The notes under the pieces: generated by a model | The model's database searches: none | What the model was told of the DNA's origin: nothing | What the model saw: the letters and a program-made list of their open reading frames with translations, nothing else | Assembly: GCA_965279195.1 (NCBI GenBank) | Contig: CBDIHP010000038.1 | Span: forward strand, 1 to 64,000 | Length of the DNA stretch: 64,000 nucleotides | Reading direction: 5' to 3' | From: CBDIHP01 sp965279195 | Lineage (GTDB): Bacteria; Planctomycetota; Planctomycetia; Isosphaerales; Isosphaeraceae | Shown: positions 8,346-16,756 of the stretch, one piece after another | Position numbering within the stretch: position 1 is the stretch's first letter | Layout of the letters: the number at the start of each line of letters is the position of its first letter | Made by a program: the position numbers and the translations under genes

Positions 8346-8674
8346 GACGGGGACCCAGAGGCGGACGGTCCCCTGGGGCCGGGCGGGCGGAGGCCGCCGG
8401 GGCCGTTCTCATCGTCGGGAATCGAATCGTCCGCGACCGCGACGAAGCCGAGAATCGCGCCGGGGGCCACCCGGTCATCTTCGCGCCCGTGGATCCTGGC
8501 GAGCCGGCCCGTGATCGGGGCCGCGACGTCGAACGTCGCCGGGCCGACCACCACCTCCACCAGACGATCCCCTTCCCAGACCTCGTCCCCTCGCGCCGCG
8601 AACCAGTGACTGACGATGATCGGCTCATCCGGAGCGGTGCCCAGTTCGGGCAGGATCACTGCCTCCAAACGCAT
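8342..8674 (-). CDS. Biotin/lipoyl-attachment-like domain protein lacking the modified lysine
   Basis: About 110 aa consisting mostly of one lipoyl/biotinyl-like beta barrel: LEAVILPELGTAPDEPIIVSHWF, then ARGDEVWEGDRLVEVV, then GPATFDVAAPITGRLARI and APGAILGFV. In true lipoyl domains the hairpin reads ETDKA or similar; here the corresponding place reads VVVGPATFDV with no lysine, so it cannot be lipoylated or biotinylated at the normal site. The ATG chosen begins the domain; the upstream in-frame extension is unconserved-looking. It is the first gene of an ATGA-coupled operon with the NUDIX hydrolase and glycosyltransferase. The role is unknown. Confidence 0.7.
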   Translation of the reverse strand: MRLEAVILPELGTAPDEPIIVSHWFAARGDEVWEGDRLVEVVVGPATFDVAAPITGRLARIHGREDDRVAPGAILGFVAVADDSIPDDENGPGGLRPPGPRGPSASGSPS

Positions 8675-8949
8675 GGCGTACCCCGTCTTAGCCCAGGGTG
8701 GGCCGGACTCCGCCATTAAGCTGGCGGACGTCGGCCTCGATCCAAATAATGTACCGCCGCCCCCGGCGATTGACCAGTCCAACACCACCCAGACTTCACC
8801 CGCAACCGACGGGCCGGCCGGTGGATCGGGTCGCGACCGCCCGCGAGAATCCGAAACTCCTCGGGGGTATTTCGGGTATCATGAGGGGATGCCCTCGCCC
8901 GACCGCCTGTGCGTGCGCCCGCCCGACAACGATTCTGGAGAGGTCCCGG

Positions 8950-10842
8950 ATGACTGGTCCTTCACGCATTCTGCTCGCCGCCGTCCTGCTCGGCTCCTGC
9001 GTCACGATCGGGAATGTCGCGGCCGAGGATCTTCCGGCCGACCGTAACATCGGGCGCAGGATGCCCAACTTCTCGCTTCGGAACGCCAAGGATGAACCCG
9101 TGAGCCTTTACGGCTTCCGGGGCAACAAGGCCGTCGTCCTCATCTTCCTCGGCGTGGAATGCCCTCTGGGCAACCTCTACATGCCCCGCCTGGAGGAACT
9201 CTCAAAGGCCTACGCGGACAAGAAGGTCAAGTTCATCGGAATCAACTCGAACGCCGGTGAGTCCTCCGAGGCGATCGCGAAGCACGCGAAGGAATTCGGC
9301 GTGACCTTCCCGATCCTCCGCGATAAGTCCAATCTCGTCGCCGACCTGGCCCTCGCCCAGCGCACCTGCGAGGCCATCGTGCTCGACGGCACGGCCGTGA
9401 TCCGCTACCGGGGGGCGATCGACGACCAGTACGGCCTGGGTACGCGTAAACCCAGGGCAGAACACAACTACCTCACCGACGCCATCGATGAGGTCCTGGC
9501 CGGCAAGCCCGTGAAGGTCGCCGCGACTGAGGTCGCCGGCTGCCCGATCGACCGCCTCGAGACGGTCAACGCGCAGAAGCCAAACGTCCCCAGGATCCGC
9601 TCGGCTCCCAGGAGCATCCAGGAGTTCCGGGACGCCGAGGAGGCGAAGGTCGGCAAGCTCGACGGCTCGAAGATCACTTACGCCGCCGACGTCGCCGGGA
9701 TCCTCCAGAATCGCTGCCAGAGTTGCCACCGCCCCGGCCAGGTCGGCCCCTTCCCGCTCTTGACGTACGACGACGCCCGTAAGCACCTCGCCGGGATCGC
9801 CGAGGTCGTCGAGGATTACCGGATGCCTCCCTGGCACGCCGACCCGCGTTATGGCCACTTCACCAACGACCGCAGCCTCGATCCGAAGGAACGCGCCACC
9901 CTGCTCGCCTGGGTTGAAGCCGGGGGACCCCTCGGAGACGCGTCGAAGGTCCCCGCGGCGAAGACCTTCCCGGGAGGCTGGTCGATCGGCACGCCGGACG
10001 TCGTCTTCGAGATCCCCGAGCCCTATGTCGTACCCGCTCAGGGGGTGGTGGACTACGTGACCGTCCGCGTCCCGACCAACTTCAAGGAAGACGTCTGGAT
10101 CCAGGCGGCCGAGGCCCAGCCGACGGACCGCTCGGTCGTTCACCACATCATCGTGTACGTGGACGATCACGGCCGGGGCAAGAACCCGGCCAAGCCGAGG
10201 GCCCGGGGCTTCGGCGGCGGGCGGGATCACCTGGTCGGCTACGCCCCCGGCGACATGCCGCTCCAACTCCCCGACGGAATCGGCAAGAAGATCCCGGCCG
10301 GCTCCGACTTCGTCTTCCAGCTGCACTACACGCCCAACGGCAAGATCCGCCCCGACCGGTCCAGGGTCGGCCTGATCTTCTCGAAGGCCCCGGTGAAGCA
10401 GGAGGCGTTCACGCTGGCCATCCCCAACACCCGTTTCGTGATCCCGCCGGGGGCCGACAACCACGAGGTCCGCTCGACCTTCAACGTCCCGGTCGAAGGG
10501 TACCTGCTCAGCTTCATGCCTCACATGCACCTGCGCGGCAAGGACTTCGAGTACGGGCTGACCCTCCCCGGGAAGACCCGCCAGACCCTCCTGTCGGTCC
10601 CCGCGTACGACTTCGCCTGGCAGAGCTACTACGCGCTCAAGGTGCCGATCAAGCTGCCCGTCGGGGCGAGGATCGACTGCATCGCCCACTTCGACAACTC
10701 GGAGAAGAACCCCAATAACCCCAACCCGAAGCAGGCCGTCGGTTGGGGCGACCAGACGTACGAGGAGATGATGATCGGCTACATCGACTTCGTGGTCGAC
10801 CTCCCCGCCCCCGTCACCGCCCTGCCGCCGACGCGACGCTGA
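8950..10842 (+). CDS. Secreted redoxin - cytochrome c - copper type II monooxygenase-like fusion
   Basis: 630 aa with an N-terminal signal peptide. Residues ~35-195 are an AhpC/TSA-type thioredoxin fold; the active-site region is VECPLGN, with a single Cys near 71 (no CxxC). Residues ~245-330 hold a heme c site, CQSCH near 256-260, with a candidate axial Met in RMPPW. Residues ~345-615 resemble the copper type II, ascorbate-dependent monooxygenase fold, with candidate copper ligands in VVHHIIVYV (His 398/399), FQLHY (His 459) and PHMHLRG (His 525/527). The ATG lies after a GGAGAGG ribosome site. The order suggests a periplasmic redox enzyme passing electrons from heme to copper, but the substrate is unknown. 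Confidence 0.82.
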   Translation: MTGPSRILLAAVLLGSCVTIGNVAAEDLPADRNIGRRMPNFSLRNAKDEPVSLYGFRGNKAVVLIFLGVECPLGNLYMPRLEELSKAYADKKVKFIGINSNAGESSEAIAKHAKEFGVTFPILRDKSNLVADLALAQRTCEAIVLDGTAVIRYRGAIDDQYGLGTRKPRAEHNYLTDAIDEVLAGKPVKVAATEVAGCPIDRLETVNAQKPNVPRIRSAPRSIQEFRDAEEAKVGKLDGSKITYAADVAGILQNRCQSCHRPGQVGPFPLLTYDDARKHLAGIAEVVEDYRMPPWHADPRYGHFTNDRSLDPKERATLLAWVEAGGPLGDASKVPAAKTFPGGWSIGTPDVVFEIPEPYVVPAQGVVDYVTVRVPTNFKEDVWIQAAEAQPTDRSVVHHIIVYVDDHGRGKNPAKPRARGFGGGRDHLVGYAPGDMPLQLPDGIGKKIPAGSDFVFQLHYTPNGKIRPDRSRVGLIFSKAPVKQEAFTLAIPNTRFVIPPGADNHEVRSTFNVPVEGYLLSFMPHMHLRGKDFEYGLTLPGKTRQTLLSVPAYDFAWQSYYALKVPIKLPVGARIDCIAHFDNSEKNPNNPNPKQAVGWGDQTYEEMMIGYIDFVVDLPAPVTALPPTRR

Positions 10843-10949
10843 AACGTCGAGTGTCAGCCCTCCCCAACGGATACGCTTCCCCCTGGCCCGCATGATACGA
10901 TGAGTTTGTGCGGGCCTTTCCGTTTCGAAGCCATGTCGAGGGCAGCGCC

Positions 10950-12002
10950 ATGACCCGTCGGGCACCGTTCGGCCGTCTCCTGGCTCTCCTGATCCTGACC
11001 GTCCCGGTCGCGCCGACCTTCGCCGACCTCGACGACATCCCGCCGGCGTTCGCCCCCTTCGATTACGTCATCGGTGGCTGGAAGGGCACCGCCCGCCCGG
11101 CCGCCCAGCGCGTCCGAGGGTGGAACGAGACCCACCGCTGGGCCTGGAAGTTCGAGAAGGGCACTCCCGTCGGCCTCTCGGTCGAGTTTCAGGGCGGCAA
11201 GTTCCTCTCCAAGGGGAGCCTCTCCTACGACGCACCCTCCACCAGCTACGTCCTGACCGGCACCGACGCCGCCGGCAAGCCGGTCGCCTACAAGGGGAGC
11301 CTCGGGAAGGACGGCAAGACGCTCGTCCTCGACCGCCAGGAGGACAGCCCCGAGGGCAAGGAACGCCTGACGATCCGCCCGAATAGCAACAAGGTTCGCT
11401 ACACGATGCTCCTGGACCGCCAGGAACCGGGGGCCCCGCAGTTCAAGAACGCCATCGACATCGGCTTGACCAAGGAAGGCGAGACCTTCGCGGCGGGCGG
11501 CGGCGGGGATTCCAACCTCCCCAAGTGCATCCTGACCGGCGGCGCGGCATCGATGACGGTCACATACCAGGGCATGTCGTACCCCGTCTGCTGCACCGGC
11601 TGCCGCGACGCCTTCAACGATGAGCCCGAACGTTTCATCGCCAAGGCCAAGAAGATGGCCGCCCAGGCCGCCGCCGGCGGCGACTCAAAACCCAAGGCCT
11701 CCGGCGGCTCCAAGGACGACGGAGGCTTCGACGGCCTCGTCGGCGACAGCAAGCCCGCCGTCAAGGCCATGCCCAAAACCTCCTCCAAGGCCGCCGCGAA
11801 GGCCGCCGCCGACTCCAAGCCCGAAACCAAACCCGCCGGCGACGCCCCCTCGAAGGCCGCCCGCGAACTCAGGATCGCCCAGAACCTCGAAAAGTCCGGC
11901 AAGAAGTCCGCGGCCCTCTCCTACTACAAATCCATCCTCAAGGCGTACCCGGACACCCCCGAGGCCAGGACCGCCGCCGCCCGCATCGCGGCCCTCAAGT
12001 AG
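10950..12002 (+). CDS. Secreted protein with TRASH/YHS-like metal-binding motif and C-terminal helical repeat
   Basis: About 350 aa. A signal peptide (RLLALLILTVPVAPTFA) is followed by a ~170-residue domain of beta-rich look (APFDYVIGGWKGTA, SVEFQGGKFLSKGSLSYD). Then comes a short cysteine motif: CILTGGAASMTVTYQGM, then VCCTGCRDAF, then EPERFI, the layout of TRASH/YHS metal-sensing domains. Next is a Lys/Ala/Pro/Ser-rich linker of about 80 residues and a final TPR-like helix pair (ARELRIAQNLEKSGKKSAAL, SYYKSILKAYPDTPEA). No enzyme motif is visible. The function is unknown; a role in copper or other metal handling would fit the adjacent copper/heme fusion but is inference. Confidence 0.75.
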   Translation: MTRRAPFGRLLALLILTVPVAPTFADLDDIPPAFAPFDYVIGGWKGTARPAAQRVRGWNETHRWAWKFEKGTPVGLSVEFQGGKFLSKGSLSYDAPSTSYVLTGTDAAGKPVAYKGSLGKDGKTLVLDRQEDSPEGKERLTIRPNSNKVRYTMLLDRQEPGAPQFKNAIDIGLTKEGETFAAGGGGDSNLPKCILTGGAASMTVTYQGMSYPVCCTGCRDAFNDEPERFIAKAKKMAAQAAAGGDSKPKASGGSKDDGGFDGLVGDSKPAVKAMPKTSSKAAAKAAADSKPETKPAGDAPSKAARELRIAQNLEKSGKKSAALSYYKSILKAYPDTPEARTAAARIAALK

Positions 12003-12130
12003 GGAGCGACGCCATTATCCCGAGAAGGGCCGCTCGGAGATCCTCAAGACGCCCCCCCCTTCCTCGCTCGCCCCGGTCGGCCGGCCAGACGCCAGGGCTC
12101 TCCGCATGTTGCTTGAGATCGAGATGTTGT

Positions 12131-12161
12131 TAAATCGAAACGCACGCTTATAAATCGAAAC
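12131..12161. promoter_or_regulatory. Tandem direct repeat TAAATCGAAAC x2
   Basis: Two exact copies of TAAATCGAAAC start 20 bases apart (two helical turns), about 106 bases before the PEP-CTERM gene start, in a locally AT-richer stretch. The spacing is what a dimeric or tandem DNA-binding protein would need. No other copy was noticed in the window. Confidence 0.35.
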
Positions 12162-12266
12162 AGGGGCGACTCGGATCCTTGCCGCTCTCCGCCCACCCTG
12201 GTTAGGTTGGTGCGAAGTGAATTGATACGGTTCCTTCCCCTACGTATCGTCCAAGGACGTGAACGC

Positions 12267-13031
12267 ATGAGGTTCGGAATTCCTCTCGTCTTAACCGCCC
12301 TGTTCGGGCTGGCCGCTTCGCCCGCCGATGCGGGAACCATTACGGCCTATTCAAATATCAGCACATTTTCGGGATTCGCATTAAGCAACGGATCCGCGAC
12401 ATCCCAGTCGGGCAATACCATCACGGCACTGATCGCTGACGACATCACGCCCGTGTCGGGCCTCGGGGGCCTCGGTGTGGTGGAATTCACGTTCTCGGTC
12501 GTGAATTTGAACGCGGTCGCGGTCACCGCGCGGCCCGGTGTCCGATTCTACCAATCCGACGGCGCGGGGGGCGGCCCGGGTACTCTTATCCGTGCTTTGA
12601 CGCTCGGAAATGTGAGTTTCGCTCGCGCGACCCCGGTGACGGTCACCGCCACCGCCAGTCCGGATACGCCCCTGTTCACGCTGCCCGGCGGCACCTTCTG
12701 GGCTGGCCTCGTCTTCGACGACGCTGACGGCACCACGGGCGCCACGGCGGCCCAGCTCAGTAGTTTGGGTCAGGGGATCTACAGCCCGCCGACCGTGGGT
12801 TCCAGCCTCGATCGGATCTTCCGGACATCGAGCGCAGGCTCGTTCGATTCCAGCAATCCCACCGGCTCTCTCCTCACTTTCGGCGGTGCGCCTGTTGCCA
12901 ATTTCGGCTGGCAATTCAAGGTCTTCCAGGCCGACCCGACCGCCGCGCCCGAGCCCTCGACCCTCGCCTCCGTCGCGATCGCGGGCCTAGCATCCGCCGG
13001 CAACGCCCTCCGGAAGCGCCGGGCGAAGTGA
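12267..13031 (+). CDS. PEP-CTERM sorting domain protein
   Basis: About 254 aa. The start ATG gives a clean signal peptide (RFGIPLVLTALFGLAASPADAG); an upstream GTG at 12207 would add an unlikely extension. The mature part is Ser/Thr/Gly-rich beta-sandwich-like sequence with repeated TVTATASPDTP-type stretches and no catalytic motif. The C-terminus has the exosortase sorting tail: PEPSTLASVAIAGLASAG, then a basic end RKRR. It would be handled by an exosortase/PEP-CTERM system and end up on the cell surface or in exopolymer. No exosortase gene is in the window. A short direct repeat lies in the upstream region. Confidence 0.85.
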   Translation: MRFGIPLVLTALFGLAASPADAGTITAYSNISTFSGFALSNGSATSQSGNTITALIADDITPVSGLGGLGVVEFTFSVVNLNAVAVTARPGVRFYQSDGAGGGPGTLIRALTLGNVSFARATPVTVTATASPDTPLFTLPGGTFWAGLVFDDADGTTGATAAQLSSLGQGIYSPPTVGSSLDRIFRTSSAGSFDSSNPTGSLLTFGGAPVANFGWQFKVFQADPTAAPEPSTLASVAIAGLASAGNALRKRRAK

Positions 13032-13085
13032 CGGCCCATGCCCCGCGCCTCCGTTCCGGCCAGGGCCATCACAAGTGCAACGACC

Positions 13086-14324
13086 TCAGAAGCAAATCTT
13101 GCCGCGGACGTCGCAGATGTCGTACGAATTTGCGGCGTCCTTGTAGATCCCGGTGAGCGGCAAGGTGGCGGCGCTGCGGAGGGCGAACCGGCCCATGCGT
13201 TGATTGACCTCGCGCTTGAGCCGGGCCGATTCCCGGGCGCGGTGGGCCTCGGGCTCGGGGTCGAACAGCGGCAGCGCGAGCTGCGTGTCGGCCTTGGGCC
13301 GGAGCATCTCGGCGATCAGGTGCATGCGGTTGGCCTGGCCGCGCCGGATCCAGGCCGATCGCAGGCAGGGGCGGGCGGCGTCGAGGAGCAGGTCGAACCG
13401 GTTCGTCGGGATCGTGAGCGTCGTCTGGCCGACGGCGAACTGGCCGTCCTTGTACGACACCCAGATCGTGAGGCGGCCGGCGAGGACGTCGTGGAACTCC
13501 AGCTCCTCGATCAGGCGTTCGAGGTTCCGGACGAGCCAGGCGTAGAGCACGATGGGGTCGGACGTGGCCTCGCCGAAGCTCCCCCCGCGCGAGATGGCCT
13601 TGTGGGCCGGCCGCCTGGAGTGGATCGGCTGCGACGCCTCGCCGTTGAGTTCCCACCAGAGGGTCTCGCCCGAGGCGGTGAGCAGCTCGCGGACCAGCCG
13701 GCGGTCGGCCCGGGCGAGGTCGAGGCAGGTGTGGATCCCCCAAGGGGCCAGCCGCTTCGCGCGTCGGCCGGCGATCCCGGTGATCTCGGTCACCGGCCGG
13801 CCGGCCAGGAGTTCCTCCTCTCCCTTGGCGTCGAGCAGCGCCAGCGCGCCGAAGGGCTTGGCCGAGTCGGAGATCAGCTTGGCGAGGGTCCGGGTCCGGG
13901 CGATGCCGATGGTGACCGGCACGCGGACCTCCTTCCAGATCGCGTCGCGGATCGCCTCGGCCGCCTCCTGGAAGTCGCCCGACTTCGACGGCTTCGCGAC
14001 GAAGAAGAACTCGTCGATCGAGTAGAACTCGACCTTCTGCGAGTACCGCTGGACGACCTCGAACATCTCGCGGCTGAGGGTCTCGTACCAGCGGAAGTCG
14101 CGCTTGATGTAGACCCCCGAGGGGCACTTCACGAGCGCGTCCCAGATCGGCATGCCGGTGGTGACGCCGTCGGCCTTCATCTCGTAGCTCTTGGCGATCA
14201 CGCAGGCGCCCTGGTTGCCCAGGACGCCCACCGGCTTGGCGCGGAGGAACTCGTCCCGGACCCGCTCGGCCGAGACGTAGAAGCAATCGGCGTCGAGATG
14301 GGCAATCGCCGTCGGCATCCTCAT
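13086..14324 (-). CDS. Y-family DNA polymerase (DinB/UmuC-like)
   Basis: 412 aa translesion polymerase. Catalytic carboxylates are visible in HLDADCFYVS (Asp 11) and YSIDEFF (Asp 104, Glu 105). Also visible are the fingers motif SYEMKADGVTTGMPI and the helix-hairpin-helix region (VTEITGIAGRRAKRL). A little-finger domain follows, and the C-terminal end QRMGRFALRSAATLP is UmuC-like. No beta-clamp motif was identified with certainty. The -35/-10 pair on the same strand places the expected transcript start at about the ATG and no Shine-Dalgarno is seen, suggesting a leaderless message. It follows the kinase gene by 43 bases but probably has this promoter of its own. Confidence 0.9.
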   Translation of the reverse strand: MRMPTAIAHLDADCFYVSAERVRDEFLRAKPVGVLGNQGACVIAKSYEMKADGVTTGMPIWDALVKCPSGVYIKRDFRWYETLSREMFEVVQRYSQKVEFYSIDEFFFVAKPSKSGDFQEAAEAIRDAIWKEVRVPVTIGIARTRTLAKLISDSAKPFGALALLDAKGEEELLAGRPVTEITGIAGRRAKRLAPWGIHTCLDLARADRRLVRELLTASGETLWWELNGEASQPIHSRRPAHKAISRGGSFGEATSDPIVLYAWLVRNLERLIEELEFHDVLAGRLTIWVSYKDGQFAVGQTTLTIPTNRFDLLLDAARPCLRSAWIRRGQANRMHLIAEMLRPKADTQLALPLFDPEPEAHRARESARLKREVNQRMGRFALRSAATLPLTGIYKDAANSYDICDVRGKICF

Positions 14325-14331
14325 GGACGGA

Positions 14332-14360
14332 AGTTTATTCTGTACAAAACATCACGTCAA
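14332..14360 (-). promoter_or_regulatory. Sigma-70-type promoter of the Y-family polymerase gene
   Basis: On the minus strand TTGACG (14355-14360) is separated by exactly 17 bases from TAAACT (14332-14337), a near-consensus pair. The -10 ends 7 bases before the ATG, so the transcript would begin at or next to the start codon. The spacer contains TGTACA, a small palindrome that might be an operator; it does not match the LexA boxes I know well. Confidence 0.55.
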
Positions 14361-14367
14361 GGCATGC

Positions 14368-16740
14368 TCAACGGGGCGGCTCGGGCGCGGGGGGAGGCGG
14401 CCGGTCGGGGCGGAACGCGGGCGGGAAGATTCGCCCCTCGGGACGCCCATCGGGCCGGACATCGGGGCGACCGCCCCGGCCGCCTCGCCTCTGCCCCTGC
14501 GGCTGCCGACGGCGGAGGTCCTGCGCCAGGGCGCGGAGGGACTCCGCGCGGGCGGGGTCGCGGATCTCCCGCACCTCGGCCAGGTCTTCGGTGAGGGCCC
14601 CGAAGTCGTTCCAGAGGATGGGGACGACATTCCGGGAATCGGCCAGGGCGCGGAGATCCTTCTCGATCGCCTCGAGTTCGAGGTCGGACGCCGCGGCCTT
14701 CTCGTTGGCCAGCAGGCGTTCGGCCAGCGAGACCCGGGCCCGCAGCGTGTTCAGCGCGGCCGACGACCGCTCGGGTGCGTCGCCCGCGAGCGATTTCCAG
14801 AGACCGATCGCCTCGCGGAGGTGCAGCTCGGCCTCGGCGTCCCGTCCCAGTTCGGCCTCGATGTCCCCCAGTCGCCGGAGGGCCCTCGCATGGACGTCGC
14901 GCGCCGCGTTGGCGTGGGGCGAATCGGACGGGATCTCCCGGCAGAGCCCGATCGCGCGGTGGCAATCCGCGAGCGACGCTTCCAGTCGCTTCGGGTCGCC
15001 CTCCGGGACCGGGGCCATCGCCAGGATCTCGGCCAGTTCGACCTGGCTATCGGGCTCGGCCCCGGGGCCGGCGACGACCGTCGAGAACAGCTCGGCCGAC
15101 CGCTTCCGCGCGGCCTCGGCCTCGTCGTCCTGGTCGAGCCATCGGTGCAGTTCGGCCGCGCGTCGGTAGGAACGGGCGGCTTCGAGCTGGAGCCTCGGCC
15201 GGGTCGCGTTCGCCGTCGCGTAGCGGTCGTAGAACGACAGGATGGTTTCGAGGAGCGCGAGGTCGTCCTCGGCGTTGCCCGCCGGCTGCCGCCCCGGGCC
15301 TTCCCGATCCCCACGCGCCGCCTTGGCGAACGCCTTCGCAAACGGCCGGGCCTCGAACCCATCGCGAGGCCCGCCGAGACCGTCGTCGTGCGAACCCTTG
15401 AGGGCCTCGAAGATCTCCTCGAACGCCTCCAGCGACAGCTCCAAATTCCCCTCGGCGAGCTTTCGTGCCTCGTCGAGTTCGAGACTCCGGGCCGACTCGC
15501 GTTTGAGGGCGTCCCTCGTATAGGCATACCCCGCCCAGCCGACGATGGCCGCGACGACCAGCGAAATCGCCGCCGTGGCCGAGAGCGCCGCCGTGCCCCG
15601 GTTCCGCCGGCACCATCGCCAGAGCCGCTCGGCCTGGCTGACGCGACGCGCCGCGATCGGCCGGTCCTCCAGAAATCGCCGCAGGTCGGCGGCCATTTCG
15701 CCCGCCGTCTGGTAGCGATCGCCAGGGTCCCGGGCGATCGATTTGAGGACGATCGTCTCCAGGTCGCGCGGGATGTCCGGGTTGACCTTGCGCGGGAGCG
15801 GCGGGGCCTCCTCCGCGATCTTTCGCATCAACCGGGTCGGATTGGTGTCCGCGAACGCGGGCTCGAGCGCCAGGAGTTCATAGAGGGTCAGGCCGAGCCC
15901 ATAAACGTCGCCCCGGCGATCGAATTCTCCGTGCAACGACTCCGCGGGGACGTACTGCAGGGTCCCGATCAGGTCGCCGGTGCGGGTCAGGCCGTCGTCG
16001 CCGGCGAGTTTGGCGAGTCCGAAGTCGGTAATCCAGACCGCGCCGGAGGGGTCGAGGATCAGGTTCGAAGGCTTGATGTCGCGGTGCAGGACGCCCTGCT
16101 CGTGCGCGTATTCGAGCGCATCGGCCGCCTGGATCCCGATGCCCGCTGCCTGCCGGTACCGGGCGCGATCGGAGCCGGAATCCGCCGCCTTGCCGTGCTG
16201 AGCCTTCGCGCGTTCCTCGACCACCTTGTGATGCAGGCTGATGCCTTCGATATATTGCATCACATAATAATGCAAACCATCCTGGTCGCCGAATCCGAAC
16301 ACCGGCACGATGTTGGTGTGGTGGAGCTTCGCCGCCGCGTGGGCCTCGCGGCGGAAGCGCTGAAGCCGCTTCGGATCGAGGAGCGCATGCTGCGGAAGGA
16401 CCTTGAGCGCGACGTGGCGGTCGAGCGATTCCTGGGTCGCCTCGTAGACGATGCCCATGCCTCCCCGGCCGATCTCGCGGATGACCCTGAAGTCGCCGAC
16501 CCGTTCCAGCCGCTCGGACGCCCGCTCCGACGGCCGCCCCGACCGCCGCTGCCGCTTGAGCTGCTCCATGATCGCGAGGGTCGGGAAGAGTTCCCGGATC
16601 CGCTCGGCCACTTCGGGGTAGCGGGCGGCGTAGTCGGAAATCGAGGGCGTCTCCCCGCGCCTGAGGCGGTCGGAGAATTCCTCCGCCAGCTCGTCGATGC
16701 GGTCGCGTTCCTCGCTGATGTCCCGCGTCGAATCACCCAC
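14368..16740 (-). CDS. Membrane-anchored Ser/Thr protein kinase with extracytoplasmic helical repeats
   Basis: 790 aa, GTG start. An N-terminal ~80-residue helical leader (DRIDELAEEFSDRLRRGE, SISDYAARYPEVAERIRELFP) common before planctomycete kinases precedes the Hanks-type domain. That domain has the glycine loop GRGGMG near 91-96, Lys 113 in ALKVL, HRDIKPSN at 219-226 and DFG at 239-241. The usual APE motif reads PAE (YVPAES). A single membrane helix at about 384-407 is followed by a ~370-residue TPR-like helical region and a Gly/Arg/Pro-rich tail. It is 16 bases downstream of the ECF sigma gene, so the two form an operon in which phosphorylation may control the sigma factor. Confidence 0.93.
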   Translation of the reverse strand: MGDSTRDISEERDRIDELAEEFSDRLRRGETPSISDYAARYPEVAERIRELFPTLAIMEQLKRQRRSGRPSERASERLERVGDFRVIREIGRGGMGIVYEATQESLDRHVALKVLPQHALLDPKRLQRFRREAHAAAKLHHTNIVPVFGFGDQDGLHYYVMQYIEGISLHHKVVEERAKAQHGKAADSGSDRARYRQAAGIGIQAADALEYAHEQGVLHRDIKPSNLILDPSGAVWITDFGLAKLAGDDGLTRTGDLIGTLQYVPAESLHGEFDRRGDVYGLGLTLYELLALEPAFADTNPTRLMRKIAEEAPPLPRKVNPDIPRDLETIVLKSIARDPGDRYQTAGEMAADLRRFLEDRPIAARRVSQAERLWRWCRRNRGTAALSATAAISLVVAAIVGWAGYAYTRDALKRESARSLELDEARKLAEGNLELSLEAFEEIFEALKGSHDDGLGGPRDGFEARPFAKAFAKAARGDREGPGRQPAGNAEDDLALLETILSFYDRYATANATRPRLQLEAARSYRRAAELHRWLDQDDEAEAARKRSAELFSTVVAGPGAEPDSQVELAEILAMAPVPEGDPKRLEASLADCHRAIGLCREIPSDSPHANAARDVHARALRRLGDIEAELGRDAEAELHLREAIGLWKSLAGDAPERSSAALNTLRARVSLAERLLANEKAAASDLELEAIEKDLRALADSRNVVPILWNDFGALTEDLAEVREIRDPARAESLRALAQDLRRRQPQGQRRGGRGGRPDVRPDGRPEGRIFPPAFRPDRPPPPAPEPPR

Positions 16741-16756
16741 GGCGTCGCCTTCCGGG

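Noticed and set aside
14325..14350. LexA/SOS box before the Y-family polymerase
   Set aside because: TGTACA is present but does not match the SOS boxes I know (CTGT-N8-ACAG, GAAC-N4-GTTC, GTTC-N7-GTTC), so it is not called as such.
13038..14594. 518-codon plus-strand frame opposite the Y-family polymerase
   Set aside because: Antisense shadow of a well-supported polymerase gene.
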